Source: Blastocladiella emersonii ATCC 22665
Lineage: Eukaryota; Blastocladiomycota; Blastocladiomycetes; Blastocladiales; Blastocladiaceae
Length of the DNA: 64,000 nucleotides
Assembly: GCA_025594325.1 (NCBI GenBank)
Contig: JANHCV010000010.1
Span: 868,001-932,000, forward strand
Reading direction: 5' to 3'
Shown here: positions 21,791-31,607 of the stretch, piece after piece
How positions within the stretch are numbered: position 1 is the first letter of the stretch
Layout of the letters: every line of letters begins with the position of its first letter
The notes under the pieces: generated by a model
Database searches by the model: none
Seen by the model: only the letters and a program-made list of their open reading frames with translations
What the model was told of the DNA's origin: nothing
Program-made: the position numbers and the translations under genes

Positions 21791-22120
21791 TTAGCTGAGT
21801 GTGACGAACCGGCCGCGGCGGCGCAACACGGCGTTGGCGACGGTCAACGCGACAGTGAGGACGGCCGCGGGGATGAACAGGATGAGCGCCGTGACGCCGA
21901 TCAGCTGCGCGGCAAGGATCATCGCGCTGTTCTGAAGACGGCCGTAGATGGTGCGGCCAGCGTCGCGTCGCGTCGCGAGTCGAACCAACGCGTCTGCAAT
22001 CTACTCGTGACAGCGCGCGAGCCGAACGCGGACAGCGGTCGCGGCGTCAAACGATCGCGGCTTAAACTGCGCCTCGAGAGCGTCCGCGGCGAGTTGGGCG
22101 ATCGCCTAAGGTGATCAATG
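21791..22120 (-). other. Possible 3' coding fragments of an unknown gene
   Basis: On the minus strand, a stretch after a TTAG reads AIAQLAADALEAQFKPRSFD and ends CHE then TAG. A second frame reads IADALVRLATRRDAGRTIYG followed by a strongly hydrophobic segment (MILAAQLIGVTALILFIPAA VLTVALTVANAVL), stopping at 21791. They could be adjacent exons, or the remains of one gene, but I cannot find a consistent intron or start between here and the ankyrin-like gene upstream. A tail-anchored membrane protein is possible. Confidence 0.3.
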
Positions 22121-22436
22121 CTTGTACGACTGCAGCACACACGGAGGCGTGGGTTGACCGTGTCACAGCATTCCGCGACGCCTCGTCCGGTTGTCTCGCG
22201 CCAGCGGCGAGACAGCTGCGCGAAATGATGTGAGCGTGGCATCACGACCGTTTGACAGGCTCATAACGCGACGTGCGCGCTGTGACGTGGTCGGCGAAAC
22301 GAGCGAGCTACATAAAAAGGGAGGATATTGAAATCTAATCGTGTAATCACAACTGAAAAGGGCAAATGAAGGGCGTTGATGGAGAACGTGATGTTGTTGC
22401 AGGTGAGCTGATCTTGAGCCGAGCAAAGGGCGCTTG

Positions 22437-23921
22437 CTAGTCAAGCTGACTGCGGCACCAAGCCTTGATGTTCTCGACTTCGGTCCTGGCCATAAGCTGC
22501 TCAATGGAGGCACGTTCGTTGGCCAGAGGGACATCCGAATTGACCCACCAGTTCAAGCGGGCGACCACCGCGTCGCCGTGGTCGGAAATGGCTTGGTCCC
22601 AGAGCTCAAAATCCGAGCTGCTCGAAGGCCCAAAGCGAGCAAAGTCGCTCCATTGCCCGAAGTGGGCTGTACCAACGTCGCGGAAGGTCGGGGAGCTGGA
22701 ACCCGCTACGGCCCATCCCTTCGGGCAGACGAACTGGTCGTCGAGCAGATTGTTCCTATACCAATCGAGGGCGGCCAAGTTGTTGGTTCGACTTGCATGT
22801 GCGACCGCAGCCGTCCAAAACTTGGGCGATTTCTTGGTCAAGCGCTCGTGTAACCAATCAAGCACGGACTCGTCGTTGAAAGTGATAGCTTTTTCGAACG
22901 CACGCACCCAAAACCCGGTGTCACGCGACCTGGATTCAAACTGATCACGGTCGCGCTCAAGCTCTCGTTCGTACCGGTCGTGACCAAAACCAGGGATCAT
23001 AGAGGGAGCAAGATCGGACCGGCCACACAAGTAAATTTGACTGACTTCGCTGAAAATGTAATCGAGGACGTGCAGCTGCTTCCGCTGAATAGCGCCCTTG
23101 ACTATTTCGTCCCATTCGATGCTGGACCGCCAATCACTGTATTCGTCGTCATCGCAATGGTCGCGAAGAACGTTCAGACTCCCCGCTTCGAGAGCCATCT
23201 TGGGAATTTTGTCCAGAAGAGATTCAAACTTTTCGTGCGTGCAAACCCAACTGACGGAGTAGCCATTGTTGCTTTGAATGGCAATGTCTAAAGCACGATC
23301 GGAAACCTTGCGGTCGTCGCTGTACCAAGCCCACCAGCGAAGCACTTCTTCACGCTCCAGGCGTAGCGCCTCGTCAATCGCATGCTCCGTGTACTGTTCG
23401 AAAAATTCAGCGTCTTGCTTGAATAGCCACTCGAGGACGTCAGGATGACCGTTGGCAGATGCAATGCCTGCAGGATGGGGCTCGTTGCCGCAGTCCCACA
23501 CCCAGCCGTGCTCCAGCTTGATAAACTCGTCGAGCAGCTTGATTTTGCCCGCAGCGCACAACAACGAGAAGTAGAGCTTGCCTTCCTGGGTGTTTGGGCC
23601 AAAGGGAGGCTTTCGATGCTCGAGGAGCAGGCCGCGCAAGCTTGGGTCCTCGTCATCGTCCCAATCGTCCAGGTATTCCTCGTTTTCGGTCTGCTGCTCG
23701 TTTGGGACCGGTTCTAAGGCACGCCGGATCCGGGCGTGCAGAGAATGGCGAAGAACCACACGGCGCAAGCGGGTGAGGCCGGGAAGTACGCGCAAGAGTG
23801 GAAGCGGGTCCGTCCCGCACGGGTCGAGCAGGACGGCTTGGACGAGAACATTTTCGAGAATTTCATAAGGCAAGAATGGCTGAATGCGTTGCATCAAGTG
23901 ATTGCATGGTTTGTGCTTCAT
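22437..23921 (-). CDS. F-box-like/ankyrin-like repeat protein (family member 1)
   Basis: Single exon, 494 residues from MKHKPCNHLMQ. Residues ~10-60 read QPFLPYEILENVLVQAVLLD, then TDPLPLLRVLPGLTRLRRVV, then RHSLHARIRRAL. This N-terminal module is shared by all family members in this window and resembles an F-box (inference). Degenerate ankyrin-like repeats follow, e.g. HPAGIASANGHPDVLEWLFK, EHAIDEALRLEREEVLRWWA and LALEAGSLNVL-type units. An acidic insert (ENEEYLDDWDDDEDPS) lies near residue 80. A substrate-adaptor role would fit F-box plus ankyrin repeats, but nothing here proves it. The upstream extension to 24005 reads as low-complexity, so I chose ATG 23921. Confidence 0.8.
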   Translation of the reverse strand: MKHKPCNHLMQRIQPFLPYEILENVLVQAVLLDPCGTDPLPLLRVLPGLTRLRRVVLRHSLHARIRRALEPVPNEQQTENEEYLDDWDDDEDPSLRGLLLEHRKPPFGPNTQEGKLYFSLLCAAGKIKLLDEFIKLEHGWVWDCGNEPHPAGIASANGHPDVLEWLFKQDAEFFEQYTEHAIDEALRLEREEVLRWWAWYSDDRKVSDRALDIAIQSNNGYSVSWVCTHEKFESLLDKIPKMALEAGSLNVLRDHCDDDEYSDWRSSIEWDEIVKGAIQRKQLHVLDYIFSEVSQIYLCGRSDLAPSMIPGFGHDRYERELERDRDQFESRSRDTGFWVRAFEKAITFNDESVLDWLHERLTKKSPKFWTAAVAHASRTNNLAALDWYRNNLLDDQFVCPKGWAVAGSSSPTFRDVGTAHFGQWSDFARFGPSSSSDFELWDQAISDHGDAVVARLNWWVNSDVPLANERASIEQLMARTEVENIKAWCRSQLD

Positions 23922-24149
23922 GGCGGGTGCGAGTATCGTTTTCCGAGGAGCGAGGGTCGTCCGCGGCGAGCCGGGCCTGAAGCAGGGCTTGAAGTTGCGC
24001 CGCAACGGTCACGCGCTCGTGGTCAGCGCCTCAGTCGGAGGTCCCGGCTCGAGTCCGCAGGTGTCACGCAGATTTTATGACAAAAATAGATGATGTATAT
24101 GAACGTGAGCAATGAACAAACTGAATAATCCCCGCCGTGGCTCGGCCCA

Positions 24150-25682
24150 TTACACCGTCAGGTCGGGGAACTTGACGACGAGGCGGTCCAAATCGCGAGC
24201 AAAAGCCGCCTCGCGAACGTGCTTCTGCCACCACTTGGCGACCGATGGGCCATAAGCTTGGTTCAAGGCCGCGTGGATCAGAGTGTGGTCGTACGGGAGG
24301 CTCAGGCCAGAGTCGCGCCACCAGTCCAGTCGGTCAATGACAGCGTCCTGGCTGTCGCTGGGTGCGACCTCGGCCCATTCCTGGGGACGAACAAAGCCTT
24401 GCTCGGTCAGCGTCTCCAAGAGCCACGAGAGCGCGGCCACGTCGTTGGACCGGCTCGCTCGCTTGATCACCTCCGCCCAGAACGTTGGTTTCTGCTCGTC
24501 ACTCGCCTGGCCAGCGCTGTTGCCATCAGAGTTCGAGCTGAAGTTCGTCTTGGGCATGGTATTGAAGAACCAGGACAGAACGGCCCCGTCGTCATCGAGC
24601 TCGATCGCCGTGTCCAGCGCGCGCGCCCAAAACTCGATTTGCGCTGCGTGCGCGTTCAAGTGTTCGCGTTCAAGGTTGGCGAATCGCTGATGAATCGAAG
24701 CCTGGGACTGGTCCATTTTGTCGTCGAGCGACGACGGGACAAGATCGAGGCGACCGCACAAGTAGCGATAGTGAACGTTTCGGTAGATCCAGTCGAGAAC
24801 GTGAACGTGGTTGCGCTTGATCGCGCCTTCGACAAAGCGTTCCCATTGAATAGTCTCGCGCCAATCGAAGGCACTGTCTGCGTCAAACTGAGCGAGAACC
24901 TTGATACTGCCTGCTTCAAGGGCGAGCTTGGGAATGCCAAACTCGTAGTCGTGCAGGCCCGCGTCGCATAGCCAGAACACGGCGAACGGGTTATCACGAC
25001 TCATTGCGTCGTCAAAGGCATCGTCGGCAACCTTGACTAAGAGCTGCTGCGAGTCGTACCACCAAGTAAGAACGTGGTTGTGGCCCGCGCGGACGGCGTC
25101 GCCAATCGCGCGTTCCGTGTACGCGTCCGTGATCAGCTCGTTTTCCACGAGCCAGTCAAAGACGTCAACGTGGCCGTGAGCAGACGCAACGTCGGCGAGA
25201 TGAGGTTGACTTGCAGTACGCTCGGCGTACTCGGTCATGAGCCCGTGTTGGAGGAGCCACGCGAGCACGTGCGCGTGTCCGTGAGTAGCTGCGATGACGG
25301 CGGGGTGCTGCTGCTCGCGCAAGTCGCTCTGCGACCAGTCCCACGACTTGGTCGAGTCGTCGAGTAAATCCAGTCGCCCAGCGGCACAGAGCAGTTGAAG
25401 GTAAAAGTTTGCCTCGTCGCGGTCCACGGTTGGCCAGCGCACTTCGATCAGTAAGTCGCGGAGCGCCGAGTACTTTGAATCAAGGGCGCTCTGGATGCGG
25501 TCGTGAAGCGAGTGGCGCAGGATAACGTTTCGCAGCTGCTTGAGGCCGGGGAGCACGTGCAGGAGCGTGAGCGGATCGGTGCCGCGCGGGTCCAGTAGCA
25601 CAAGCTGCGACAAGCACTCCTCGATGAGCTCATAAGGCAAGATGACAGTTTGCGATAAGTCGCTGCATGATTTTGGCTTCAT
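24150..25682 (-). CDS. F-box-like/ankyrin-like repeat protein (family member 2)
   Basis: Single exon, 510 residues from MKPKSCSDLSQTVILPYELI. The N-terminal module (ECLSQLVLLDPRGTDPLTLL, HVLPGLKQLRNVILRHSLHD RIQSAL) is the same as in the neighbour downstream. The repeats are better preserved here: HPAVIAATHGHAHVLAWLLQ, HLADVASAHGHVDVFDWLVE, ERAIGDAVRAGHNHVLTWWY. They are spaced like ankyrin repeats, with an extra Trp-rich inner helix. Start at ATG 25682; the earlier in-frame GTG gives only a basic leader. About 80 bp upstream is GATCACATGATTAATC, a motif seen near two other family loci. Confidence 0.8.
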   Translation of the reverse strand: MKPKSCSDLSQTVILPYELIEECLSQLVLLDPRGTDPLTLLHVLPGLKQLRNVILRHSLHDRIQSALDSKYSALRDLLIEVRWPTVDRDEANFYLQLLCAAGRLDLLDDSTKSWDWSQSDLREQQHPAVIAATHGHAHVLAWLLQHGLMTEYAERTASQPHLADVASAHGHVDVFDWLVENELITDAYTERAIGDAVRAGHNHVLTWWYDSQQLLVKVADDAFDDAMSRDNPFAVFWLCDAGLHDYEFGIPKLALEAGSIKVLAQFDADSAFDWRETIQWERFVEGAIKRNHVHVLDWIYRNVHYRYLCGRLDLVPSSLDDKMDQSQASIHQRFANLEREHLNAHAAQIEFWARALDTAIELDDDGAVLSWFFNTMPKTNFSSNSDGNSAGQASDEQKPTFWAEVIKRASRSNDVAALSWLLETLTEQGFVRPQEWAEVAPSDSQDAVIDRLDWWRDSGLSLPYDHTLIHAALNQAYGPSVAKWWQKHVREAAFARDLDRLVVKFPDLTV

Positions 25683-25762
25683 GGTTGGCGGGGTGAGTTT
25701 CGATCGAGAGCGGCGTGAGCGGCGGTGGGGAGGCGTAAAGGCGGTCACTTTCTTTGTCTCAA

Positions 25763-25788
25763 GATCACATGATTAATCGTCGCGTCTC
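25763..25788 (-). promoter_or_regulatory. Shared upstream motif GATCACATGATT...CGTCGCGTCTC
   Basis: GATCACATGATTAATCGTCG CGTCTC lies upstream of the minus-strand ankyrin-like gene. Near-identical copies occur at 47672-47697 and about 60084-60109, both also next to ankyrin-like family loci. The core TCACATGA resembles an E-box. A regulatory role is inferred only from repeated placement; common ancestry of duplicated flanks explains it equally well. Confidence 0.4.
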
Positions 25789-25928
25789 GGCGGCGCGCTT
25801 TGCTGGGGATGCTGCCGAAACGCCGAGGAACCAGAAACACTCGTCATTATTGTATTCGGCCTCGAGCAACCGGGATGAGGAGAAGGAAACGTCAATTTCG
25901 ATGGACCACTGAGCGTAAGGAGAGGGCA

Positions 25929-27388
25929 CTACTCATTGGGTTCATCTTCGTCGTCTTCATCGCTGCCATCGCTGCCGTCGCTACCGTCATTGCCGTCGCT
26001 TTCTTCAATCAGCGGGTTGAAGACAACGTCGTGGAACTGAGCAACGAGCTCGTCAAAGTCGCACCATCGACCATGGAAGACGAGCTCGTCAAAGTCGCAC
26101 CATCGACCATGGAAGACGAGCTCGTGGGCGTGCGCGCGCCACCAGTCGACGACGCGTTGGTCGGGCTCCTCCGACAGAACTTGGCGAAGCGATTTGTGCG
26201 AAAACCGAAGACGCAACCCTGTGCGAAGCCACCACTTGAGTCGAGCGAGCGCCATGGGCTTACTGCCACTGGGATCCACAAGACCCCAAGTTTTTGGGCA
26301 AACGAACTCGCCTTGGTCAAATGCTCGCAGTACCACTTGAGAGCGGCAAGGTCGTTTTTCGCGCTAGCATGCGCGATCGCCACCTCCCAGAACGACATCT
26401 TGGCAGCAGCAACGTCCTTGGCTGACACCTTGGAGAAGGTCTTGTAAAACCATTTGAGAGTCTTGGCGCTGCGGTAGTCAATAGCTCGCTCCATTGCCGA
26501 CGCCCAGAACTCGTAAGACTCGTCGCAATCCTCCGAGTTGCAAACGATGAAATCGGTGCAGTCCGCAAGGTATTCGGTCTCGATCGACTGGTGGATCCAC
26601 CGCAGGACGTGAGTTTGCTTGTTGCTGATAGCGTGATCGACGGCGTCTTCCCAATCAGTATTTGCGTGTGTCCATAGTCCTGGATCGCCGGGGCATTGGC
26701 GCTCAATGAAATCGTCAACAACCTCGAGACTGCCCATGCGCAGCGCGTAATCGATGATATTGGAGATGCAGTCATCGAATCCGTTGTCGTAAACCCACCA
26801 GACCACTTCTGGGTTGTCCGTGTCAACGGCAATTTCGAATGCCTCGCCAGAAACCTCGAGCAGGTGCCTTGAATCGCTCCACCACTCGAGAACGCGGGTA
26901 TGGCCGCCCCGGATGGCTTCGTCGACAGCCCGCTCAGTGAAGCCCTCAACGAGCTCCATTTCATCGAGCCAGTCGAGGACATGGTCATGGCCGTGGGCAG
27001 ACGCAATGTCGGCGGGGTGCGGGCCGTCGAACTTGCCCCAGTCCCACTTTGAGCTCAAGTCATGAAGCAGATCGAGGCGGCCAGCGGCACAGAGTAAGCG
27101 AAAGTGAAACTTGGCTGCGCCAAAATCGGCGGCAGGTTTGTAGTGCTTGACAAGGAGATCGCGGAGTGAAGCGTACTGCGGCTCAAGCGCGCGCTGGATC
27201 CGAGGGTGGAGCGAGTGACGAAAAACGACGCGGCGGAGTCGGTCGAGGCCCGGGGCGACGCGCAGCAGCGGAAGCGGGTCGGTGGCATCGGGGTCGAGGA
27301 GCATGGCCTGGACGAGAACCTCCTCGAGCACTTCGTAAGGCAGCATCGGAGGCCGTTGCGGCAAGTCGGTGAAATCCATTTGCTTCAT
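25929..27388 (-). pseudogene. Ankyrin-like family member 3, broken by one frameshift
   Basis: The frame starts at ATG 27388 (MKQMDFTDLPQRPPMLPYEV) and keeps the family N-module and repeats (HPADIASAHGHDHVLDWLDE, ERAVDEAIRGGHTRVLEWWS) down to KNDLAALKWYCEHL. Near 26316 it must move to another frame that continues DQGEFVCPKTWGLVDPSG and RLKWWLRTGLRL, as in paralogues (LAALDWYRNN...FVCPKGW). Loss of one G in TTGGAC would explain it; no intron fits. The tail holds a 12-residue duplication and an acidic Asp/Gly/Ser-rich end. It is either a recent pseudogene or a base-calling error in one position. Confidence 0.75.
26046..26117 (-). repeat. Two 36-bp tandem repeats in the coding tail
   Basis: GAGCTCGTCAAAGTCGCACC... 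is present twice, exactly, at 26046-26081 and 26082-26117, followed by a partial third unit. On the coding strand it repeats the 12 residues ELVFHGRWCDFD and is a multiple of three, so it does not break the frame. Confidence 0.9.
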
Positions 27389-27534
27389 GGCAAGGTGTAG
27401 ATGGTGTCCATAGCCTGTCCGAGGAAGCGAAAACGGCGCGCGGGAGCGTCGCGCGGTGACGCGTTTGCGCTGAAGTGACTGACGCGCGGCGCAACACGTT
27501 CCCGCTCTCCCCAGTCCCATGTTACGAATGAAGC

Positions 27535-28997
27535 ATGACTGGAGCCGAATCTCGTGAACCTCGCCTTGCCGTCGCCGACCTCATTGACTGCATCTTATGC
27601 CACGCCGTGCGGCTGCACGACCCAGACGACTTGGGCGCGCTGCAGCGGTACTCGCGCGTTCTACCGGCCGCCACGGCGCCGCGCGTACACGCCACGATCC
27701 TCTCGCACATGACGTCCATGTCCGTCGACGAAGCGAGCGCGACAGGGCGGTTGCACGTTCTCGACGCGTGGGTGCGGTCGGGTCAGACGTTGAAGTACAC
27801 GGAGCGCGCGATCCTGGACGCCGAGGACGACTACCCGGTGCTTGACTGGTGGCGCCGGCACCCCGACCTCGTGTTGCCGCAGTGCACCGTCCGACGCCGC
27901 ACGGTGGTTTGCATGAACGGTGTAAGCGGCGGGGGAGACTCAAATAGCTGGGTACGCGCGCTCGCTATCAACGTTGGCCGAGCGAGGTGTAACCATTGCG
28001 TGAGTGCCGTGTAGCTGCTCACCCGAAACTCTCCGGATGGCGATAAGAGCCTCGGCGACACGCTCATCAGCTCCTCGCGCTCGAAATTGAGAACGGGGTC
28101 GCCACAACCGTTGCGATCAGCGGCGCAGCCATCACACGCGCAGGCGTCTCGCGGCTCTCCGATTCCCTTGCGACTCCAGGCCAGCGAGTCGACACCGTGT
28201 CGCTGTCGTGCTGCGACTTGACGCTCCGCGAGCTCACCGCGCTCCGTCTCCCCGCGACGGTGCGGAAACTGGTGCTCGACCACCACTGGCTCGGCGAGGG
28301 CGACGCGACGGAGCTCAGTTTTTCGCCGTCGCTCGCCGAGCTCTTCATGGCCGCCGCACACGTCGGCGACGGCCGCGTGTTCCGCCACTTTCCCTCCGCG
28401 CTCTCGACGCTCATCCTGACCAACACCCCGCTCTCACTCGCTGCTTCGGCCTCGCTCGCCGACGCCCTGCCCGGTAACCTATACCAACTCGATCTCAGCA
28501 CCACCCACCTCCACGGCGCGCCGCTCGCCGCGCTCCTACCACACCTCCCCCGCGACCTCGCCACGCTCACCCTCGCGTCCAACGGCCTCGACACCGCCGA
28601 CGCCGCCTTGCTCGCGTTGCACCTGCCGCTTGCCATCGAAAACCTGGACGTCTCGCACAACCCGATGCTCGGCGACGCGGGCGTGTGTTTGCTCGCCGCC
28701 GCGCTGCCGGCGACGCTCACGGACCTGCGTCTTGGGTCGGTCGGGATGCGGAGCGAGGGCATGCTCGCGCTTGCCAAGCACATGCCGCCCGAGCTCGGCG
28801 TGCTGGACGTGAGCGGAGCGTGCGTGTCGCAGGCGGCGCTCGAGGAGCTTGCGCGGCGGGTCCCGCGCGGACTGAACAAGTTGGACGTGTCGCAGTGCAC
28901 GCGCGAAGAGGACGACGAAGGGGCAAGATTGCAGCTGATGCCGCTGTACGCGCTGCTGTCGCCGCGGGTCAAAGTGCGCGCGGGCGGGCTTGCGTGA
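27535..28997 (+). CDS. Ankyrin-like N-module joined to leucine-rich repeats
   Basis: Exon 27535-27951 gives 139 residues related to the neighbouring family (LIDCILCHAVRLHDPDDLGA, GRLHVLDAWVRSGQTLKYTE, YPVLDWWRRHPDLVLP). The second exon, most likely 28071-28997, gives about 309 residues of leucine-rich repeats: LALEIENGVATTVAISGAAI, LPATVRKLVLDHHWLGEGDA, LPRDLATLTLASNGLDTADA and LPATLTDLRLGSVGM. The join is in phase but needs a 119-nt intron, longer than usual here, with a CAG acceptor at 28070. An in-frame TAA just before that acceptor rules out a simple extension. The LRR part has no suitable early ATG of its own, which favours the fusion. It is the only plus-strand member and starts 146 bp from member 3. 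Confidence 0.6.
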
Positions 28998-29255
28998 TAC
29001 GGAGTGGGATAGAGGCAAAAATGACCGTCATGTATCGAAAAAGAGGTGGGTTGGGTTGGGTGTTCTGGGTGGTGGTGGTGATATGCAAGGAAGCGGGAGG
29101 CGACGCGATGCGGTGGAAGGAGCTAGGGGAGGGTAGTGTTGGTGATGCTATGAGATGGAAGAAGGGACATAGGAGCGAGGGTATCACGGTATGCGAGTGG
29201 CGCGAGAACGAGTAGAGTGTAAGGACATCGAAAAACCGACCGACGGCGAGCGCGA

Positions 29256-31607
29256 CTAGTACCCGCGCCGCGCCACGACCTGCTGCTGCGCGTACACGGG
29301 CGACGCCGCGTGGTGCCGCGCGGGCCCAGCTGCGGCGTACGGCCGGACGATATGCCCGTGCGCGTTGATATCGACAGCCGCGCCGCCGTACGCGGACGCG
29401 GACCCGACGCTCGCGAGCGACACGGCGCTGCTGAGCGCGGCGCCCGCGTGCTGCATGCCGAGCCGCGGCGGCTGCCCGCCAGGCTGCGCGTGCGCGTACG
29501 CGAGGTGCGACGGGCGCGGCGACCCGCCGGTCTGCGCCCGATAATGCTGCGGGCGGCCGGCCGACGCGGACGCGGACGACGACGACGCGTACGAGTGCTC
29601 GGAGGTGACCGAGGCGGTCGGGCTGGGCAGGGCAAAGTGGCGTGAGGACGACGACGAGGAGGCCTGCGAGCTTGGGCCCGCCGAGGGCGCGGCGCTGCCG
29701 CCGCCGCCGCCGCGCCAGAAGACGGATGGGGTGCCGCCGAGATCGTGCACGGCGAATGCAGACAGGGCGTCCGAGACGGCGGCGACCGACGGGTCCGTGG
29801 CGCCCGACGACCCCGACCGCGTCGACTCGGGCGGGGTCGGCGGCCCGCCGCCGTGCGGCGTGGTCGAGCGCGACTTGGGTTTGCCCTTGCCCTTGCCCTT
29901 GTCCTTGTCCTTGGACGAGGACGAGTCTTTGGGCGGCTTGCTGCCGCTGCCGCTGGACTTCTCCTTGGACTTCTTGGCCTTGCGCGACGGCTTCACAGCC
30001 TCCTCGGTGGCGCCGTCGTCGGCCTCGGCCGCGGCGGCGATGAGGATCTGCGGCGACGCGGGTGCCGAGGACGCGGGCGAGGACTCGGTGGTGGCGGACT
30101 TGGCGGCCTTCTTCTTGCCCTTGGCCGGCTTGTCGGCCGCGTCCTTCTTGCTCTTCTTACCCTTCTCCTTCTTCGGCGGCGGCACCGGCGCACGCACGTC
30201 CTCCGACGCGCGCGGCGAGATCGGGAGGACGTGCGACGCGGGCCCACCCACCACGTCGCGCGCGGGCGGGAGCGCGAGCGGGGCCATGGGCAGCGCGTTC
30301 CCCATGCCCGCACCGAGCGGCGGCTGCGGGGCGAAAAAGTGCGGCGACGCCGGGCCGCCGCCGAACGCGGGCGAGGCGGGCGCGGGGATGCGCGGCGACC
30401 GGAACGACGACGGCGACGACGGCGCGCTCCCGCCCCCGACATCGTGGCTCGCGAGGTAGCCGCGCGCGCGCAGGACCTGGGCGCCGAGCGTGTCGCCGTC
30501 GTCGTCGGACGAGTCGTCGCCGTCGGGGATCGCGAACCCGCCGCGGAACGAGCTCGCGTCGTTGAACAGGCGGCCGCCGCCCGCAGGCGCGAACGAGGAG
30601 GAGCCCGATGCGAGCGAATGTAGCGACGGGGTGTAGTGCCCCCCGCCAGTGCTCCCGCCCGACACGCTGCCGGGAGTCGGGCTGCCGGGCATGAACCCGG
30701 GCGACGCGAACGGCGCGTGGCTCGGCGAGTACATGAGCATGGGCGACGCGGGGCGCGAGGCGTGGTGGAACCCGGGCTGCGTGTAGTGGTGTGCGGCCGA
30801 CGGGTACATGGGGCCGGGGGCGAGGATCTGCGGGTGCGGGTGCGGGTGCGCCGGGTTGGCGAACGCGGCGGCCTGCTGGTCGTGGAGGAACCCGGGCGAG
30901 ACGGGTGCCGGCAGCGAGGCGGCGGGGAGCGAGACGGACGACACGGAGCCCTTGCGCAGGCGCGCGAGCAGCGGGTCGACGGTGGGCGGCTTGCCGAGGA
31001 CCGGGTGGTGGTCCGAGTCGTCCGAGTCGAGCGACGAGTCGGAATCGCTGTTCACGTCATCGTCGTCGTCTCCGCTCGCGGCGCGGATCGAGGACCCGAG
31101 CGATCGTGGCGGCGGGCCCTGCGGGCGGCGTGATGGCGGCCCACGCGCCGATGCGGCCGATCCGCTCGTCATCCCGCTCCCGCGCCTTGCGCGCCCCTTG
31201 CGCCCGTCGCTCTCGTCGTCGGACGGCAGCTGCGCGGCGGGATCCGGGCGCAGCGTCGACGTCGACGGGAACGTGTGCAGCGACACCCCATCGCCCGCCG
31301 CACCCCCCTCAGGCGCAGACACGGGCCGCGGCGGGGCGGGAGTGCCGGCGAGCGGGACGGCGCGGTGGCCGTCGACAAGGGTGACGGAGATGGCCGAGGG
31401 CGACGAGGGGAGGTGGACGCCGAGGCCGGGGCCGCCGAGCGCGCGGTCCTCGGGGACGGCGGCGAGCGCGCGCGGGGCGAGCTCCTGGCGCGTCGCCGAG
31501 GAGGAAGCGGCGGTCGCCTTGCCCTTGCCCTTGTCGGGCTTGGGGGCGTCGGCGGGCGAGCCGTCCTTGCGCTTCTTGCGGAACAGGGCCTGGAAGACGG
31601 AGCCCAT
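29256..31607 (-). CDS. Large disordered Ser/Pro/Ala-rich protein
   Basis: One exon, 783 residues starting MGSVFQALFRKKRKDGSPAD. The start at 31607 follows a Pro-rich in-frame extension that I consider untranslated. The protein is low-complexity throughout: acidic-serine runs (DDDDDVNSDSDSSLDSDDSD), His/Pro-rich stretches, and a lysine-rich block (PPPKKEKGKKSKKDAADKPA, KDKDKGKGKGKPKSRS) near residues 490-600. Many SP motifs could be phosphorylation sites. I see no folded domain or membrane segment. The long frame with many small residues and no stops is typical of this genome's GC bias, so parts of the model rest on openness rather than homology. Confidence 0.65.
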   Translation of the reverse strand: MGSVFQALFRKKRKDGSPADAPKPDKGKGKATAASSSATRQELAPRALAAVPEDRALGGPGLGVHLPSSPSAISVTLVDGHRAVPLAGTPAPPRPVSAPEGGAAGDGVSLHTFPSTSTLRPDPAAQLPSDDESDGRKGRARRGSGMTSGSAASARGPPSRRPQGPPPRSLGSSIRAASGDDDDDVNSDSDSSLDSDDSDHHPVLGKPPTVDPLLARLRKGSVSSVSLPAASLPAPVSPGFLHDQQAAAFANPAHPHPHPQILAPGPMYPSAAHHYTQPGFHHASRPASPMLMYSPSHAPFASPGFMPGSPTPGSVSGGSTGGGHYTPSLHSLASGSSSFAPAGGGRLFNDASSFRGGFAIPDGDDSSDDDGDTLGAQVLRARGYLASHDVGGGSAPSSPSSFRSPRIPAPASPAFGGGPASPHFFAPQPPLGAGMGNALPMAPLALPPARDVVGGPASHVLPISPRASEDVRAPVPPPKKEKGKKSKKDAADKPAKGKKKAAKSATTESSPASSAPASPQILIAAAAEADDGATEEAVKPSRKAKKSKEKSSGSGSKPPKDSSSSKDKDKGKGKGKPKSRSTTPHGGGPPTPPESTRSGSSGATDPSVAAVSDALSAFAVHDLGGTPSVFWRGGGGGSAAPSAGPSSQASSSSSSRHFALPSPTASVTSEHSYASSSSASASAGRPQHYRAQTGGSPRPSHLAYAHAQPGGQPPRLGMQHAGAALSSAVSLASVGSASAYGGAAVDINAHGHIVRPYAAAGPARHHAASPVYAQQQVVARRGY

